Shown here: positions 25,066-33,101 of the stretch, piece after piece
Position numbering within the stretch: position 1 is the first letter of the stretch
Layout of the letters: each line of letters begins with the position of its first letter
From: Syntrophales bacterium
GTDB taxonomy: Bacteria; Desulfobacterota; Syntrophia; Syntrophales; CG2-30-49-12
DNA length: 51,962 bases
Direction of reading: 5' to 3'
Assembly: GCA_030018935.1 (NCBI GenBank)
Contig: JASEGZ010000009.1
Coordinates: forward strand, 1 to 51,962
The notes under the pieces: model-generated
Told to the model about the DNA's origin: nothing
Seen by the model: only the letters and a program-made list of their open reading frames with translations
Database searches by the model: none
Program-made: the position numbers and the translations under genes

Positions 25066-27558
25066 ATGGAAACGATGGCAAAGGAAAAGGAAATTCAGGA
25101 ATTGGTAGAGAAACGACAGTGGTGGGATGTGGCTGAGAAGGCCCGCTCCAAGAGACTTAACTATTTGAGGAAGGCTGTGTGGAAGAAGGGAGCGCTTGGT
25201 GGGGTATATACACCTGGTCTCAAGATCTGCCTCGACTTCCCCCGGCTCTTCACCGAAGCGTGGAGGGAAAACGAGGACATCCCCATCATACTGAGGAAAG
25301 CCAGAGCATTGGCTAATGTGTGGGAGAATATACCCATATTTATCACTGATCAGGCTCAACTTGTTGGGTACCTCGGTAGCGCTCCCCATACGATGGCATG
25401 GCACTGGCAGGCGGCAAGTATGATTAATGAAGAGATCTATAATGAGACCGGCATCATACCGGAGCCGGAGAAAGAATCGTTAAAGCTTATAGCGGAGTTC
25501 AATGACTATTGGGGAGGTAAGACATCGCTGGATCTTTTCACAAAGGTTGTTGATCCTGAGGATGGGGTCAAGTTTATGAGTGGCGCCATCGGTTGGGGTA
25601 CCCCTTCCTCTGCCGTAACGTATGCCACCAGGGACTTTGGCTTCATATTTAAAGGCTTTGAGGCCATAATTGATCAAATTGATCGAGAGATGGAGAAGGC
25701 CGAGGAGATAACCCATGGCACTCCAAGTCCAGAAATCTTTTCCTACTATGAAAAGTTTCATAAGTGGGAAGCCATGCAGACTGTGCTTAAGGCCGCCATC
25801 GCCTATGCCAGGCGCTACGCACGGCTTGCACGGATTATAGCTGATAACTTTGAGAGTGATCCCAAACGGAGGGAAGAGCTATTGAGAATTGCTGAAACCT
25901 GCGAGCGGGTACCGGCCAAGCCGCCCAGAAACCTGCAGGAATCCATCCAGTTTGATCTTTTCGTGAATATTTTGAACAGGTATGAGGCGGGAGAATTTGC
26001 CTGGCCCTGCCGTCCTGACTATATTCATGGTCCCTTCTATGACAGAGACGTAAAAGACGATAAGCGTTTGACAGAGGATGAAGCCCTCGAATTGATCGGT
26101 GAATTCATGATCAGGGCGTATGAGATTGGTATGTTTGCGCCCAGGTGGACCAGGGAAGGGCTTCAGGGTATCGTTGGTACCTGGGTATGGACCATTGGTG
26201 GAGTTGACGAAGATGGCAATGATGCCTGCAACGATATGACCGTTGCGCTAATGAAGGCGGCAAGGTTCGTGCGCGTGGCAAATCCGACCTTTTCCTTCAG
26301 GTGGCATCCCAGAGTGAAGGATGAGGTATTCAGAGAGGTATTCGAGTGCATCAGGCATGGTCTTGGGTATCCGAACGTACGTAACGATCCTGTCCTGATC
26401 GCCAATGGGATGTACTGGCATGGGCATCCATTAAAGGAAATGAGGACGTGGGTAAATCAGGCCTGCATGTCACCATGTCCCACTACAAAATACGGCTGTC
26501 AGCCTTTCCGTATGGCCTCCTGCACAGCCAATACTGCCAAAATGGTCGAGTATGCCTTGAGCAATGGCTATGATCGGGTGGTCAATATGCAAATGGGACC
26601 CAAGACTGGTGATGCCAGGAAGTTTAAGGACTTTGAGGAATTATTTGCCGCCTGGGTCAAGCAGATGGAATGGATAATGAACATTCTTATACGTACCGTG
26701 GCCCTTGGTCGGGTCAAAGACCCCGAATTCTACTCAAGACCCATGCTATCCGCCTGCTATGAACGTGCGGTTGAGACGGGGACGGACGCTGTTGATCCCT
26801 CTAATGGGGAGCGGGGGAATACATGGATTACCTGGTTCACCTGGGTGGAGAACGTGGATAGCCTTGCAGCCGTTAAGAAGTTAGTTTTTGATGAAAAGAA
26901 GTACACTATGGAAGAGTTGATAACTGCCCTCGAGGCCAACTGGGACGGCGATGAAGAAATGCGGCTTGACTTCGTGAGAAATGCGCCCAAGTGGGGTAAC
27001 GACGATGATTACGTGGATAGCATCATGGTTCGCTGCTTAAAGGAGATTGCACGTCACTCTTGGGAGATAAAGGGTCCGGAGGGGAAACCGTTTCCAGCTC
27101 TACCGGAGAACGTGAGTGGCAACATCCACTATGCCAATATCGTTGGTGCTCTGCCCAACGGCCGCAGACTGGGCGACGCTCTTTATGACGGTGGTGTCTC
27201 TCCTGGGCCAGGTCTTGACAGAAAAGGACCAACTGCGGTTTTAAAGTCCGTAGGCAAGATTGATCACATAACTCAAGGCCGTGCCTTCCTGCTGAACCAG
27301 CGGCTTTCCCCGATCCAGCTTGCCGGTGATAAAGGCTACCACCTCTGGAGATCATACATGAAGACATGGGCTGACCTGGGGAATGACCATGTACAGTTCA
27401 ACATGGTAGACGATTCAACCCTGAGAGCTGCTCAGAAAGATCCCGAGAAGTACTCCGAGGTAATTGTCCGGGTTGCCGGTTACAGCGCGCACTTTGTGGA
27501 CATCAGCCGTAAGACCCAGGACAATATTATCCAGAGGACCGTTCAGGGATTAGGCTAA
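25066..27558 (+). CDS. Glycyl radical enzyme, fumarate-adding (benzylsuccinate/alkylsuccinate synthase-like) catalytic subunit
   Basis: 830-aa PFL-like glycyl radical enzyme. The C-terminal radical motif is RVAGYSAHF with Gly805. The active-site Cys is probably Cys467 in NQACMSPCPTTKYG (C-x-x-P pattern). The 338-residue spacing between the two is close to that of benzylsuccinate synthase (Cys493/Gly829 in Thauera). The ACMSPCPTTK segment and MASCTANTAKMVEYALSNG point to the X-succinate synthase branch, which adds an alkyl or aryl-methyl C-H across fumarate. Two small Cys proteins flank it as in bss and ass operons. The true hydrocarbon substrate (toluene, cresol, methylnaphthalene, alkane or other) cannot be read from the sequence. 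No activase gene is visible in the window. AAAGGAGGGTGA precedes the start. PFL, glycerol dehydratase or choline lyase are excluded by the active-site segment. Confidence 0.85.
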   Translation: METMAKEKEIQELVEKRQWWDVAEKARSKRLNYLRKAVWKKGALGGVYTPGLKICLDFPRLFTEAWRENEDIPIILRKARALANVWENIPIFITDQAQLVGYLGSAPHTMAWHWQAASMINEEIYNETGIIPEPEKESLKLIAEFNDYWGGKTSLDLFTKVVDPEDGVKFMSGAIGWGTPSSAVTYATRDFGFIFKGFEAIIDQIDREMEKAEEITHGTPSPEIFSYYEKFHKWEAMQTVLKAAIAYARRYARLARIIADNFESDPKRREELLRIAETCERVPAKPPRNLQESIQFDLFVNILNRYEAGEFAWPCRPDYIHGPFYDRDVKDDKRLTEDEALELIGEFMIRAYEIGMFAPRWTREGLQGIVGTWVWTIGGVDEDGNDACNDMTVALMKAARFVRVANPTFSFRWHPRVKDEVFREVFECIRHGLGYPNVRNDPVLIANGMYWHGHPLKEMRTWVNQACMSPCPTTKYGCQPFRMASCTANTAKMVEYALSNGYDRVVNMQMGPKTGDARKFKDFEELFAAWVKQMEWIMNILIRTVALGRVKDPEFYSRPMLSACYERAVETGTDAVDPSNGERGNTWITWFTWVENVDSLAAVKKLVFDEKKYTMEELITALEANWDGDEEMRLDFVRNAPKWGNDDDYVDSIMVRCLKEIARHSWEIKGPEGKPFPALPENVSGNIHYANIVGALPNGRRLGDALYDGGVSPGPGLDRKGPTAVLKSVGKIDHITQGRAFLLNQRLSPIQLAGDKGYHLWRSYMKTWADLGNDHVQFNMVDDSTLRAAQKDPEKYSEVIVRVAGYSAHFVDISRKTQDNIIQRTVQGLG

Positions 27559-27596
27559 TTTTGACTACGAACAGCTTAAAACAGGGAGGAAAGGAA

Positions 27597-27971
27597 ATGG
27601 TGCGATCGCGAAGAGAGGAATGGGAACAGATGCGAAAGAGTATGACCAGTCAGTTCTCTACGGCTAAAGGCGTAGAAGGTCGAGAAACCGTACCCGATAA
27701 GGCCTGTGGGAAGTGTAAGAACTTTTCCGAAAACGCCTATGCATCCGATGGAAGGGGATCTTGCGGGGTCTTGAAGATGGGGAGTAACTTCCTTGTAGAC
27801 CCGCCCATTTTTGTTCTGGAGGGGGAAGCAGGGCTGATGTGCATGTTCAATATAGATGCCAGCCGATGTAAATATTATGAGATGATGGAATTCATTGATA
27901 CCGATGGCACAGAGTGTGCCGACCCGCAGTTCCGCCGTGCCCAGAGGCAAATGGAAAAGACCCTGAAATAG
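27597..27971 (+). CDS. Small Fe-S subunit of fumarate-adding glycyl radical enzyme (BssB-position)
   Basis: 124 aa. Cys residues are in DKACGKCKNFSENAY, GRGSCGVLKMGS, LMCMFNI and ASRCKYYEMM, enough for a [4Fe-4S] cluster as in the HiPIP-like small subunits of benzylsuccinate synthase. A later Cys is in DTDGTECADP. The basic N-terminus (RSRREEWEQMRKSM) and the C-terminal tail (FRRAQRQMEKTL) make it longer than the 60-80 aa Thauera subunits. I chose ATG 27597, which follows a GGGAGGAAAGGA; an upstream TTG frame is not needed. It lies 38 bp after the radical enzyme stop. A stable complex with the catalytic subunit is expected from the family, not shown here. Confidence 0.7.
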   Translation: MVRSRREEWEQMRKSMTSQFSTAKGVEGRETVPDKACGKCKNFSENAYASDGRGSCGVLKMGSNFLVDPPIFVLEGEAGLMCMFNIDASRCKYYEMMEFIDTDGTECADPQFRRAQRQMEKTLK

Positions 27972-28084
27972 TGCAGGAGGTTGGGGGGATCCCCCCGGTC
28001 TTCGGGATCTCCCCAACTTCGAGCGTGTGAAGTGCTTCCGGGAGGAAGCTCAGGCCGCTACATAGCTCTAAAGGGGTGAGTTCT

Positions 28085-29479
28085 ATGATTTATGAAAATA
28101 TGGATCAGTTGAAAAAAGGTCTGGAGGGGATACTGGAGGTTGCCGGCGATGATGTCATGGTACTTGATGAGGAGAGGTTCCGGTGTTCTCTCATTGATGC
28201 TCTGATCTATTCCGCCGTCTTCAGTCCCTGTCAAGAAACGAGGGAAGCTGCCCGATGGCTGATCAGGCGGGCCGGGGCGTCCCTTGGGGTTGTTTCTGCG
28301 TCTATCCAGTCTCTCTATGAGGCGATGGGTCGCAAGGAGGTGTCTGGTTTTACGGTACCGGCCATCAACATCCGTGGTCTCACCTATGAAGTTGCCCAGG
28401 CCGTTATTCGTGCCGCCATAAAGAACCGTGTGGGGCCCGTGATCTTTGAGATCGCCCGGTCGGAGATCGGTTATACCCTCCAGCGTCCGGCGGAATACAC
28501 CAGTGCAGTGACGGCTGCGGCCATCAAATGCGGGTACTGTGGTTCTCTGTTTATGCAGGGGGACCATTTCCAGGTAAGTGCAAAAAAATTCCTCAAAGAC
28601 CCGGCAGCAGAGGTTCAGGCAGTCAAAGATCTGATCTGGGAAGCTATAGAAGGCGGATTTTATAATATTGATATTGATACCTCAACACTGGTGGATCTGA
28701 CGAAACCCACGGTGGCCGAACAACAGAAGATGAATTATACCCTGGCGGCAGAGTTGACGACCATGATCCGGGATCTGGAACCTGCCGGTGTGACAATTTC
28801 TGTGGGCGGTGAGATCGGTGAAGTAGGGGGGGAAAACAGCACTGTCGAGGAGTTGCGGGCCTTTATGGATGGTTATCTCGAAGAACTGAAAAAAAACGGC
28901 GAAGATCTGAGGGGCATCAGTAAGATCAGCGTCCAGACTGGTACCACGCATGGCGGCGTTCCTCTACCAGATGGCAGTATCGCTAAAGTGAAGATTGATT
29001 TTGCTACCCTTGAAGAGCTATCCGAGGTTGCGAGGACAGAATATGGCCTTGCCGGTGCTGTTCAACATGGGGCCTCCACCCTCCCCGATGAGGCCTTTGA
29101 TAAATTCCCCGCGATCAAAACGGCGGAGATCCATCTGGCGACGGGCTTTCAAAATATCATTTACGACAGTCAGAACTTTCCTGCCGGGCTCAGGGATAAG
29201 ATTTACCACTATCTAAAAACGGAACTCATCAGCGAGCGGAAAGAGGGCGATACAGAGGAACAGTTTATTTATAAGACCCGAAAGAAGGGGTTTGGTCCCT
29301 TCAAAAGAGAACTATGGCATTTTCCCTCGGATACGTTGCATGCCCTCGGTAAGGAACTGGAAGATAAGCTTTCCTTCCTGTTCCATAAATTGAATGTCGG
29401 CGATACGGAAGAGCTGGTCAAGAGATTTGTGAAGCCGGTGGTTGTTCCCTTAAAAGTCCCTCCGGCCCTGAAAGGATAG
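28085..29479 (+). CDS. Class II fructose-/tagatose-bisphosphate aldolase family protein
   Basis: 464-aa zinc-dependent class II aldolase-like protein. The first part shows VPAINIRGLTYEVAQAVI. A zinc-ligand segment is MQGDHFQVSAKK; other typical parts are NIDIDTSTLVDL, SVGGEIGEVGGENST, GTTHGGVPLPDG, VQHGASTLPDE and EIHLATGFQNI. It is longer than the usual 285-360 aa because of an N-terminal extension (about 75 aa) and a C-terminal helical extension, as in a long FbaA-like subgroup. With fbp upstream it would supply gluconeogenesis. I chose ATG 28085, with AAGGGG upstream. It is 113 bp after the small subunit and separated by a G/C-rich possible hairpin. Its TAG stop adjoins two heptamer units. 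Confidence 0.8.
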   Translation: MIYENMDQLKKGLEGILEVAGDDVMVLDEERFRCSLIDALIYSAVFSPCQETREAARWLIRRAGASLGVVSASIQSLYEAMGRKEVSGFTVPAINIRGLTYEVAQAVIRAAIKNRVGPVIFEIARSEIGYTLQRPAEYTSAVTAAAIKCGYCGSLFMQGDHFQVSAKKFLKDPAAEVQAVKDLIWEAIEGGFYNIDIDTSTLVDLTKPTVAEQQKMNYTLAAELTTMIRDLEPAGVTISVGGEIGEVGGENSTVEELRAFMDGYLEELKKNGEDLRGISKISVQTGTTHGGVPLPDGSIAKVKIDFATLEELSEVARTEYGLAGAVQHGASTLPDEAFDKFPAIKTAEIHLATGFQNIIYDSQNFPAGLRDKIYHYLKTELISERKEGDTEEQFIYKTRKKGFGPFKRELWHFPSDTLHALGKELEDKLSFLFHKLNVGDTEELVKRFVKPVVVPLKVPPALKG

Positions 29480-29567
29480 TCTTACGTCTTATGGCCACGA
29501 CGGAGCGTGGCCCTCCTCTTATGACTTATGACTTATGACTTATGACATACGACATACGACTTTAAGG
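29479..29567. repeat. Heptamer array, locus 3, with central hairpin between convergent genes
   Basis: Two units (GTCTTAC, GTCTTAT; 29479-29492) start on the last base of the aldolase stop. A 7-bp stem hairpin GGCCACG/CGTGGCC follows (29493-29499 and 29506-29512). Then come GACTTAT units and two GACATAC units to about 29557. The stop of the reverse-strand nucleotidyltransferase (29540-29542) lies in these units. The hairpin may work as a shared terminator. Confidence 0.82.
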
Positions 29568-30277
29568 TCGTCAGGTGTGTTGATACCCATAACTTCCTTG
29601 GGGTCGCTTGCGGTAAACGATCTGACCAGGTGGCCCTCCCTGCATGCAATCTCAACAATATCCGTCAGATAATACTCTTCCTGGGTGTTCTCACGCCCAA
29701 TTTTTGCCAGTGCCTCAAAGAGAAATTTACTTTCCACGCAGTATATCCCGCTATTTATCTCCCTGATTCTCTTCTCCTCCTCCGTAGTATCTCGTTCCTC
29801 CACAATTCTCAGGACCTCCCCTCTTTCCCCCTTGACCACCCTCCCGTAACCTGAGGGATTATCGTGGGTAGCTGTAAGAACAGTAACTACCGAGTTTTCT
29901 GAAATATGATATTCAAACAGGGCGCGAACCGTGGAAGACCGGAGGAGGGGCACATCACCACAGAGGATAAGGATGGTACCGTCATAATCAGGGAATGGTT
30001 CCTGTGCCTGAAGTACGGCATGGCCGGTACCCAACTGCTCGCGTTGCTCGACAAAGATTAATCCTTCATCCTTGAAGGCTTCTCTAACGAGGGATGCCTG
30101 ATGCCCGATGATGACTACAATTTTCTCTGAACCAGCCGCCCTGGCCACATCCACCGGATACGTCAGCATGGGCTTCCCGCAAATAGGATAGAGCACTTTT
30201 GCCAGATCAGACTTCATTCTCGTTCCCTTGCCGGCAGCAAGGATAATGGTACACAAGCGTCTTCTTTTTCCCGTCAT
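29540..30277 (-). CDS. Stand-alone sugar nucleotidyltransferase, GlmU N-domain-like
   Basis: 245 aa, pyrophosphorylase domain only. The signature is ILAAGKGTRMKSDLAKVLYP, with QLGTGHAVLQA, LILCGDVPLL, NPSGYGRVV and REINSGIYCV also matching the uridylyltransferase half of GlmU (UTP + GlcNAc-1-phosphate to UDP-GlcNAc). The left-handed beta-helix acetyltransferase half of full GlmU (about 450 aa) is missing. The protein ends soon after GINTPDDLK, where the linker to that half normally starts. The last residues (VVCRMS) and TAA are read from the 7-bp repeat array. Either this is a natural single-domain enzyme or the array truncated a longer GlmU. Confidence 0.8.
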   Translation of the reverse strand: MTGKRRRLCTIILAAGKGTRMKSDLAKVLYPICGKPMLTYPVDVARAAGSEKIVVIIGHQASLVREAFKDEGLIFVEQREQLGTGHAVLQAQEPFPDYDGTILILCGDVPLLRSSTVRALFEYHISENSVVTVLTATHDNPSGYGRVVKGERGEVLRIVEERDTTEEEKRIREINSGIYCVESKFLFEALAKIGRENTQEEYYLTDIVEIACREGHLVRSFTASDPKEVMGINTPDDLKVVCRMS

Positions 30278-30303
30278 GTTTTTACCTAATGAAAAAGTGT
30301 CTG

Positions 30304-30356
30304 AAGTGCCTAAAGTTAAGGTAATATCTTCTAACTTTAGCTCACTTTAGGCACTT
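30304..30356. repeat. Inverted repeat at the 3' end of the CNNM gene
   Basis: Perfect 13-bp arms AAGTGCCTAAAGT (30304-30316) and ACTTTAGGCACTT (30344-30356). The right arm holds the stop codon and last codons of the 30347-31642 gene. A related set of AGTGACTAAAGT-type words is at 49731-49823 after thrS. It may form a terminator-like hairpin but no T-run is evident. Confidence 0.75.
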
Positions 30357-31642
30357 AACTTGATCTCAGGAGGAAATACAACCAGAACTTCTCTAATGGC
30401 TTTCATATCGGCATCTTCAATCACAAAGAGTATGTCACCATCTCTAAGTGTCTCCTTCCTCTTTGGTATCCTTCCCATCCTGTAAAGCAAAAATCCACCC
30501 AGAGTCTCATAGTCTCCTTCAGGAATTTCGAGGGAAATCATCCGGCGTATCTGTTCCACACTGATCTGTGCCTGGAAAAGATACTTCCCCGGACCGATCT
30601 TTTTGTACAGTTTTTCTCCGTATTCATCATCAATCTCACCAACGATCTCCTCCAGGATGTCTTCAATTGTTACGATACCCACAGCGCCGCCGTATTCATC
30701 AACAACAATAGCCATTCTTTCGCCCCTTCCCTGTAGCTCAACGAGAAGCTCTTTTGCCAGTTTCGTTTCTGGGACATAAAATACCGCCGGTCTGAGACAG
30801 GAGGCGGTAGTATCGTCTTCAGACAGGGGGGGCCGGCCCCCCTGGTCATGTCCGTGCAAGGCATTGAGAAGATCAAAATAATGAAGAATACCTGTGATAT
30901 TGAATGTCTGGTCGCGGTAAACGGGAATACGCAGGTATTTTTTTTCTGCCGCAAGCAGAGAAGCTTCCCGGAGTGTGGCCGTCACCGGCAGGGCAGTCAT
31001 CGTAGATAAGGGAACCATGATCTTACCGACAGTCACCTCACTAAAATCAAAGATGCGCTTGACCATCTCCTTTTCTCTGCTTAGAATGTCACTTCGGGGT
31101 CCCCTGTTGCTGAGAATGGCCTTTAACCCCTCCCTCGTTATATAAGGGGAGGGGCTAACATCTTTTTCTCCCGTAAAGATACTAACGGTTCCCCGGGATA
31201 TTCTCGAAATTAGATAGACTACGGGAAACAGTATCCATGATGCTATCCAGATAAACCAGCAGAGTCTTGTGGCCACAAATTCCGCATGTTGCTGACATAT
31301 ACTCTTGGGAATGATCTCAGCCATAAGGAGGACTGTTGGCACCATCACTACGGCGGACATAATCCCACCCTGAACCGCTCCAAAGATAGATATAAACACA
31401 GCGGTGGCAACTGTCGTGCCGGTAACAGCGCATAAATTGGTTCCCGTCAGGGCTGTTGCGAAAAACCACTCCGGTCTTTCTAAAAGTTTAATTGTAAGCG
31501 CGGCGGATCGTGATCCGCTTCTGGCCTTCTGTCTGATCTTGTTAATGTCAGAGCTTATGAGGGCAATCTCTCCCCCGGAAAACAAACCTTCCAGAGATAA
31601 ACAAAGTATTATCAATAGGAGAGACAAGAGGTTATCACTCAT
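30347..31642 (-). CDS. CNNM/CorC-HlyC family membrane protein with CBS domains
   Basis: 431 aa. The N-terminal DUF21/CNNM membrane domain has about four hydrophobic segments and the small-residue motif [20 protein letters not shown] pair follows (about 195-330: [52 protein letters not shown]). A CorC/HlyC C-terminal domain ends it (about 345-430: [21 protein letters not shown]). Members are linked to Mg2+ or Co2+ transport or resistance. The ATG overlaps the end of the upstream paralogue by 8 bp, so translation is probably coupled. The last codons LSA and TAA lie in a 13-bp inverted repeat. The exact ion is unknown. Confidence 0.87.
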   Translation of the reverse strand: MSDNLLSLLLIILCLSLEGLFSGGEIALISSDINKIRQKARSGSRSAALTIKLLERPEWFFATALTGTNLCAVTGTTVATAVFISIFGAVQGGIMSAVVMVPTVLLMAEIIPKSICQQHAEFVATRLCWFIWIASWILFPVVYLISRISRGTVSIFTGEKDVSPSPYITREGLKAILSNRGPRSDILSREKEMVKRIFDFSEVTVGKIMVPLSTMTALPVTATLREASLLAAEKKYLRIPVYRDQTFNITGILHYFDLLNALHGHDQGGRPPLSEDDTTASCLRPAVFYVPETKLAKELLVELQGRGERMAIVVDEYGGAVGIVTIEDILEEIVGEIDDEYGEKLYKKIGPGKYLFQAQISVEQIRRMISLEIPEGDYETLGGFLLYRMGRIPKRKETLRDGDILFVIEDADMKAIREVLVVFPPEIKLSA

Positions 31643-33050
31643 CTTGTTCAGCCTTTTTTTCTACCCTTATCGTTAAAATCCTGGCCTTGCCCATTCTTTC
31701 CACTCTGAAGATACAGTCCCCCTCCCCAAAATGCACCTCTTCCCCTGGTGATGGCAGTTTTCCGAAAAGATGGAAAACGAAGCCACCCACCGTTTCATAA
31801 TCTTCCGCCGGTATGGATATATCCATAAGGTCGTTGAGGTCATCGGTTGACAACTTACCCGACACCATGAGCGTTCTGTCATCTATCCTCTCCCACAGGT
31901 TTCCCCTGACACCATATTCATCGTAGATATCTTCAAACAGGTCCTCGACAATATCTTCGAGGGTCACCAGACCTGCAACGCCGCCGTATTCATCAACCAC
32001 AATGGCAATTTGCATCTTCCTTACCTGAAAATCCAGGAGCAGGCTACCAACACTTTTTTCCAGGGGGACGAAATAAGGTTTTCTTAAAAGTGTTTCTACA
32101 TGAGCCGGTCTTTTCCCTGAGATTCTACCCACAAGGTCCCTAACAAACAGAATCCCCCGAATGTCATCCTTGTCAGTTCCATAAATAGGTGTTTTTGTAT
32201 GCCCGGTTTTGATAATTTCTCTTTCCAACTCCTCCATACTCAGGGAAATGGGAAGGCAAAATATATCTACCCGGGGGACCATAACCTCTGAGACAGGCTT
32301 ATCGGCCAGATCGAAGACCCGATGGATGAGATCCCGCTGGGACTCTTCCAGTACCCCCTCCTTTTGACCAACGTCAATAAGGGTTCTAAATTCATCTTCC
32401 ATCAGGGAACCGCCATTCCTCGCATCATCTCGTGGAGGAAGAGATACAAACCATCCGGATACCCTCTCCAGGGTCCACACGATGGGTCGTTCAATCCGGG
32501 AAAAGAACATTAAAAGAGGGGCAACAAATGAGGAAATCTGTATGGGGCGGGTAACGCCAAAGGTCTTCGGGATACCCTCTAAGAGGATGAGGAGCAGGGA
32601 AGATGTTACCGCAATGGCAACCCACCTCCCCTCTGTGCCGAGAAGATAGATGAAAAGAGAGGCCATCAGAACAGATATAGTGATATTTACGGTCTCGTTA
32701 CCAACGATAATGGTGATCAGGAGTCTCCGGGGGTATTTGAGAAGACTGAGAACGTAAGACAGGAAGGGGGAACGCTCCGTTGCCATTTTGTGCAGGTGAA
32801 GGGAGGTCAGGGAAAAGAGGGCGGCCTCGGAACAGGAAAAAAATCCTGAGAGGAGGAAGAGAAAAAAGAGAGAGGCAACGTTGAATGTAATCTGATGATC
32901 CAAGCTTACAATGTCTTGAGTTAAATAATTCCCGAACGGATCAGTCTTTTTTAACGGACTGCCTTCTTTGGCCGTTCGCTCTTTGTCCGAAAGATATACC
33001 AGATTTTGCATGGAAAAGACAGAACAATTTTTATCGTATTTGTTTGACAC
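31635..33050 (-). CDS. CNNM/CorC-HlyC family membrane protein with CBS domains, upstream paralogue
   Basis: Up to 471 aa, same architecture as its downstream neighbour: membrane domain (FFSCSEAALFSLTSL, then VGNETVNITISVLMASL), CBS pair ([32 protein letters not shown]) and the CorC_HlyC domain (IPAEDYETVGGFVFH). It is one of two tandem copies, which may form a heteromeric channel or transporter, or have different ions. The start is uncertain: GTG 33050 gives an N-terminal hydrophilic stretch of about 55 residues, ATG 33011 is possible, and neither has a clear ribosome-binding site. An 80-bp piece of this gene (32345-32424) is duplicated at 34324-34404. Confidence 0.85.
   Translation of the reverse strand: MSNKYDKNCSVFSMQNLVYLSDKERTAKEGSPLKKTDPFGNYLTQDIVSLDHQITFNVASLFFLFLLSGFFSCSEAALFSLTSLHLHKMATERSPFLSYVLSLLKYPRRLLITIIVGNETVNITISVLMASLFIYLLGTEGRWVAIAVTSSLLLILLEGIPKTFGVTRPIQISSFVAPLLMFFSRIERPIVWTLERVSGWFVSLPPRDDARNGGSLMEDEFRTLIDVGQKEGVLEESQRDLIHRVFDLADKPVSEVMVPRVDIFCLPISLSMEELEREIIKTGHTKTPIYGTDKDDIRGILFVRDLVGRISGKRPAHVETLLRKPYFVPLEKSVGSLLLDFQVRKMQIAIVVDEYGGVAGLVTLEDIVEDLFEDIYDEYGVRGNLWERIDDRTLMVSGKLSTDDLNDLMDISIPAEDYETVGGFVFHLFGKLPSPGEEVHFGEGDCIFRVERMGKARILTIRVEKKAEQDE
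32345..32424 (+). repeat. 80-bp sequence duplicated at 34324-34404 (copy inside CNNM gene)
   Basis: The 80 bp in the middle of the CNNM coding sequence recur 2 kb away in the same orientation with two substitutions and one inserted C. Shared words include ACCAACGTCAATAAGGGTTC and CATCAGGGAACCGCCATTCC. This copy is the functional source, because here it encodes conserved protein. Confidence 0.93.
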
Positions 33051-33072
33051 GGAGAATTTTTTCCGATATTAT
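33044..33072 (+). promoter_or_regulatory. Sigma-70 promoter of the prohibitin-like gene
   Basis: TTGACA (33044-33049), a 17-bp spacer and TATTAT (33067-33072), followed 22 bp later by AAGGAGG and the ATG at 33102. The -35 box overlaps the proposed GTG start of the divergent CNNM gene. Confidence 0.8.
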
Positions 33073-33101
33073 CAAAAAACTAAAAAAAAGGAGGTAGCAC
33101 A

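Noticed and set aside
25066-27558. Naming the radical enzyme bssA, assA or nmsA
   Set aside because: The motifs support the fumarate-adding branch only. Substrate assignment needs a tree or biochemical data.
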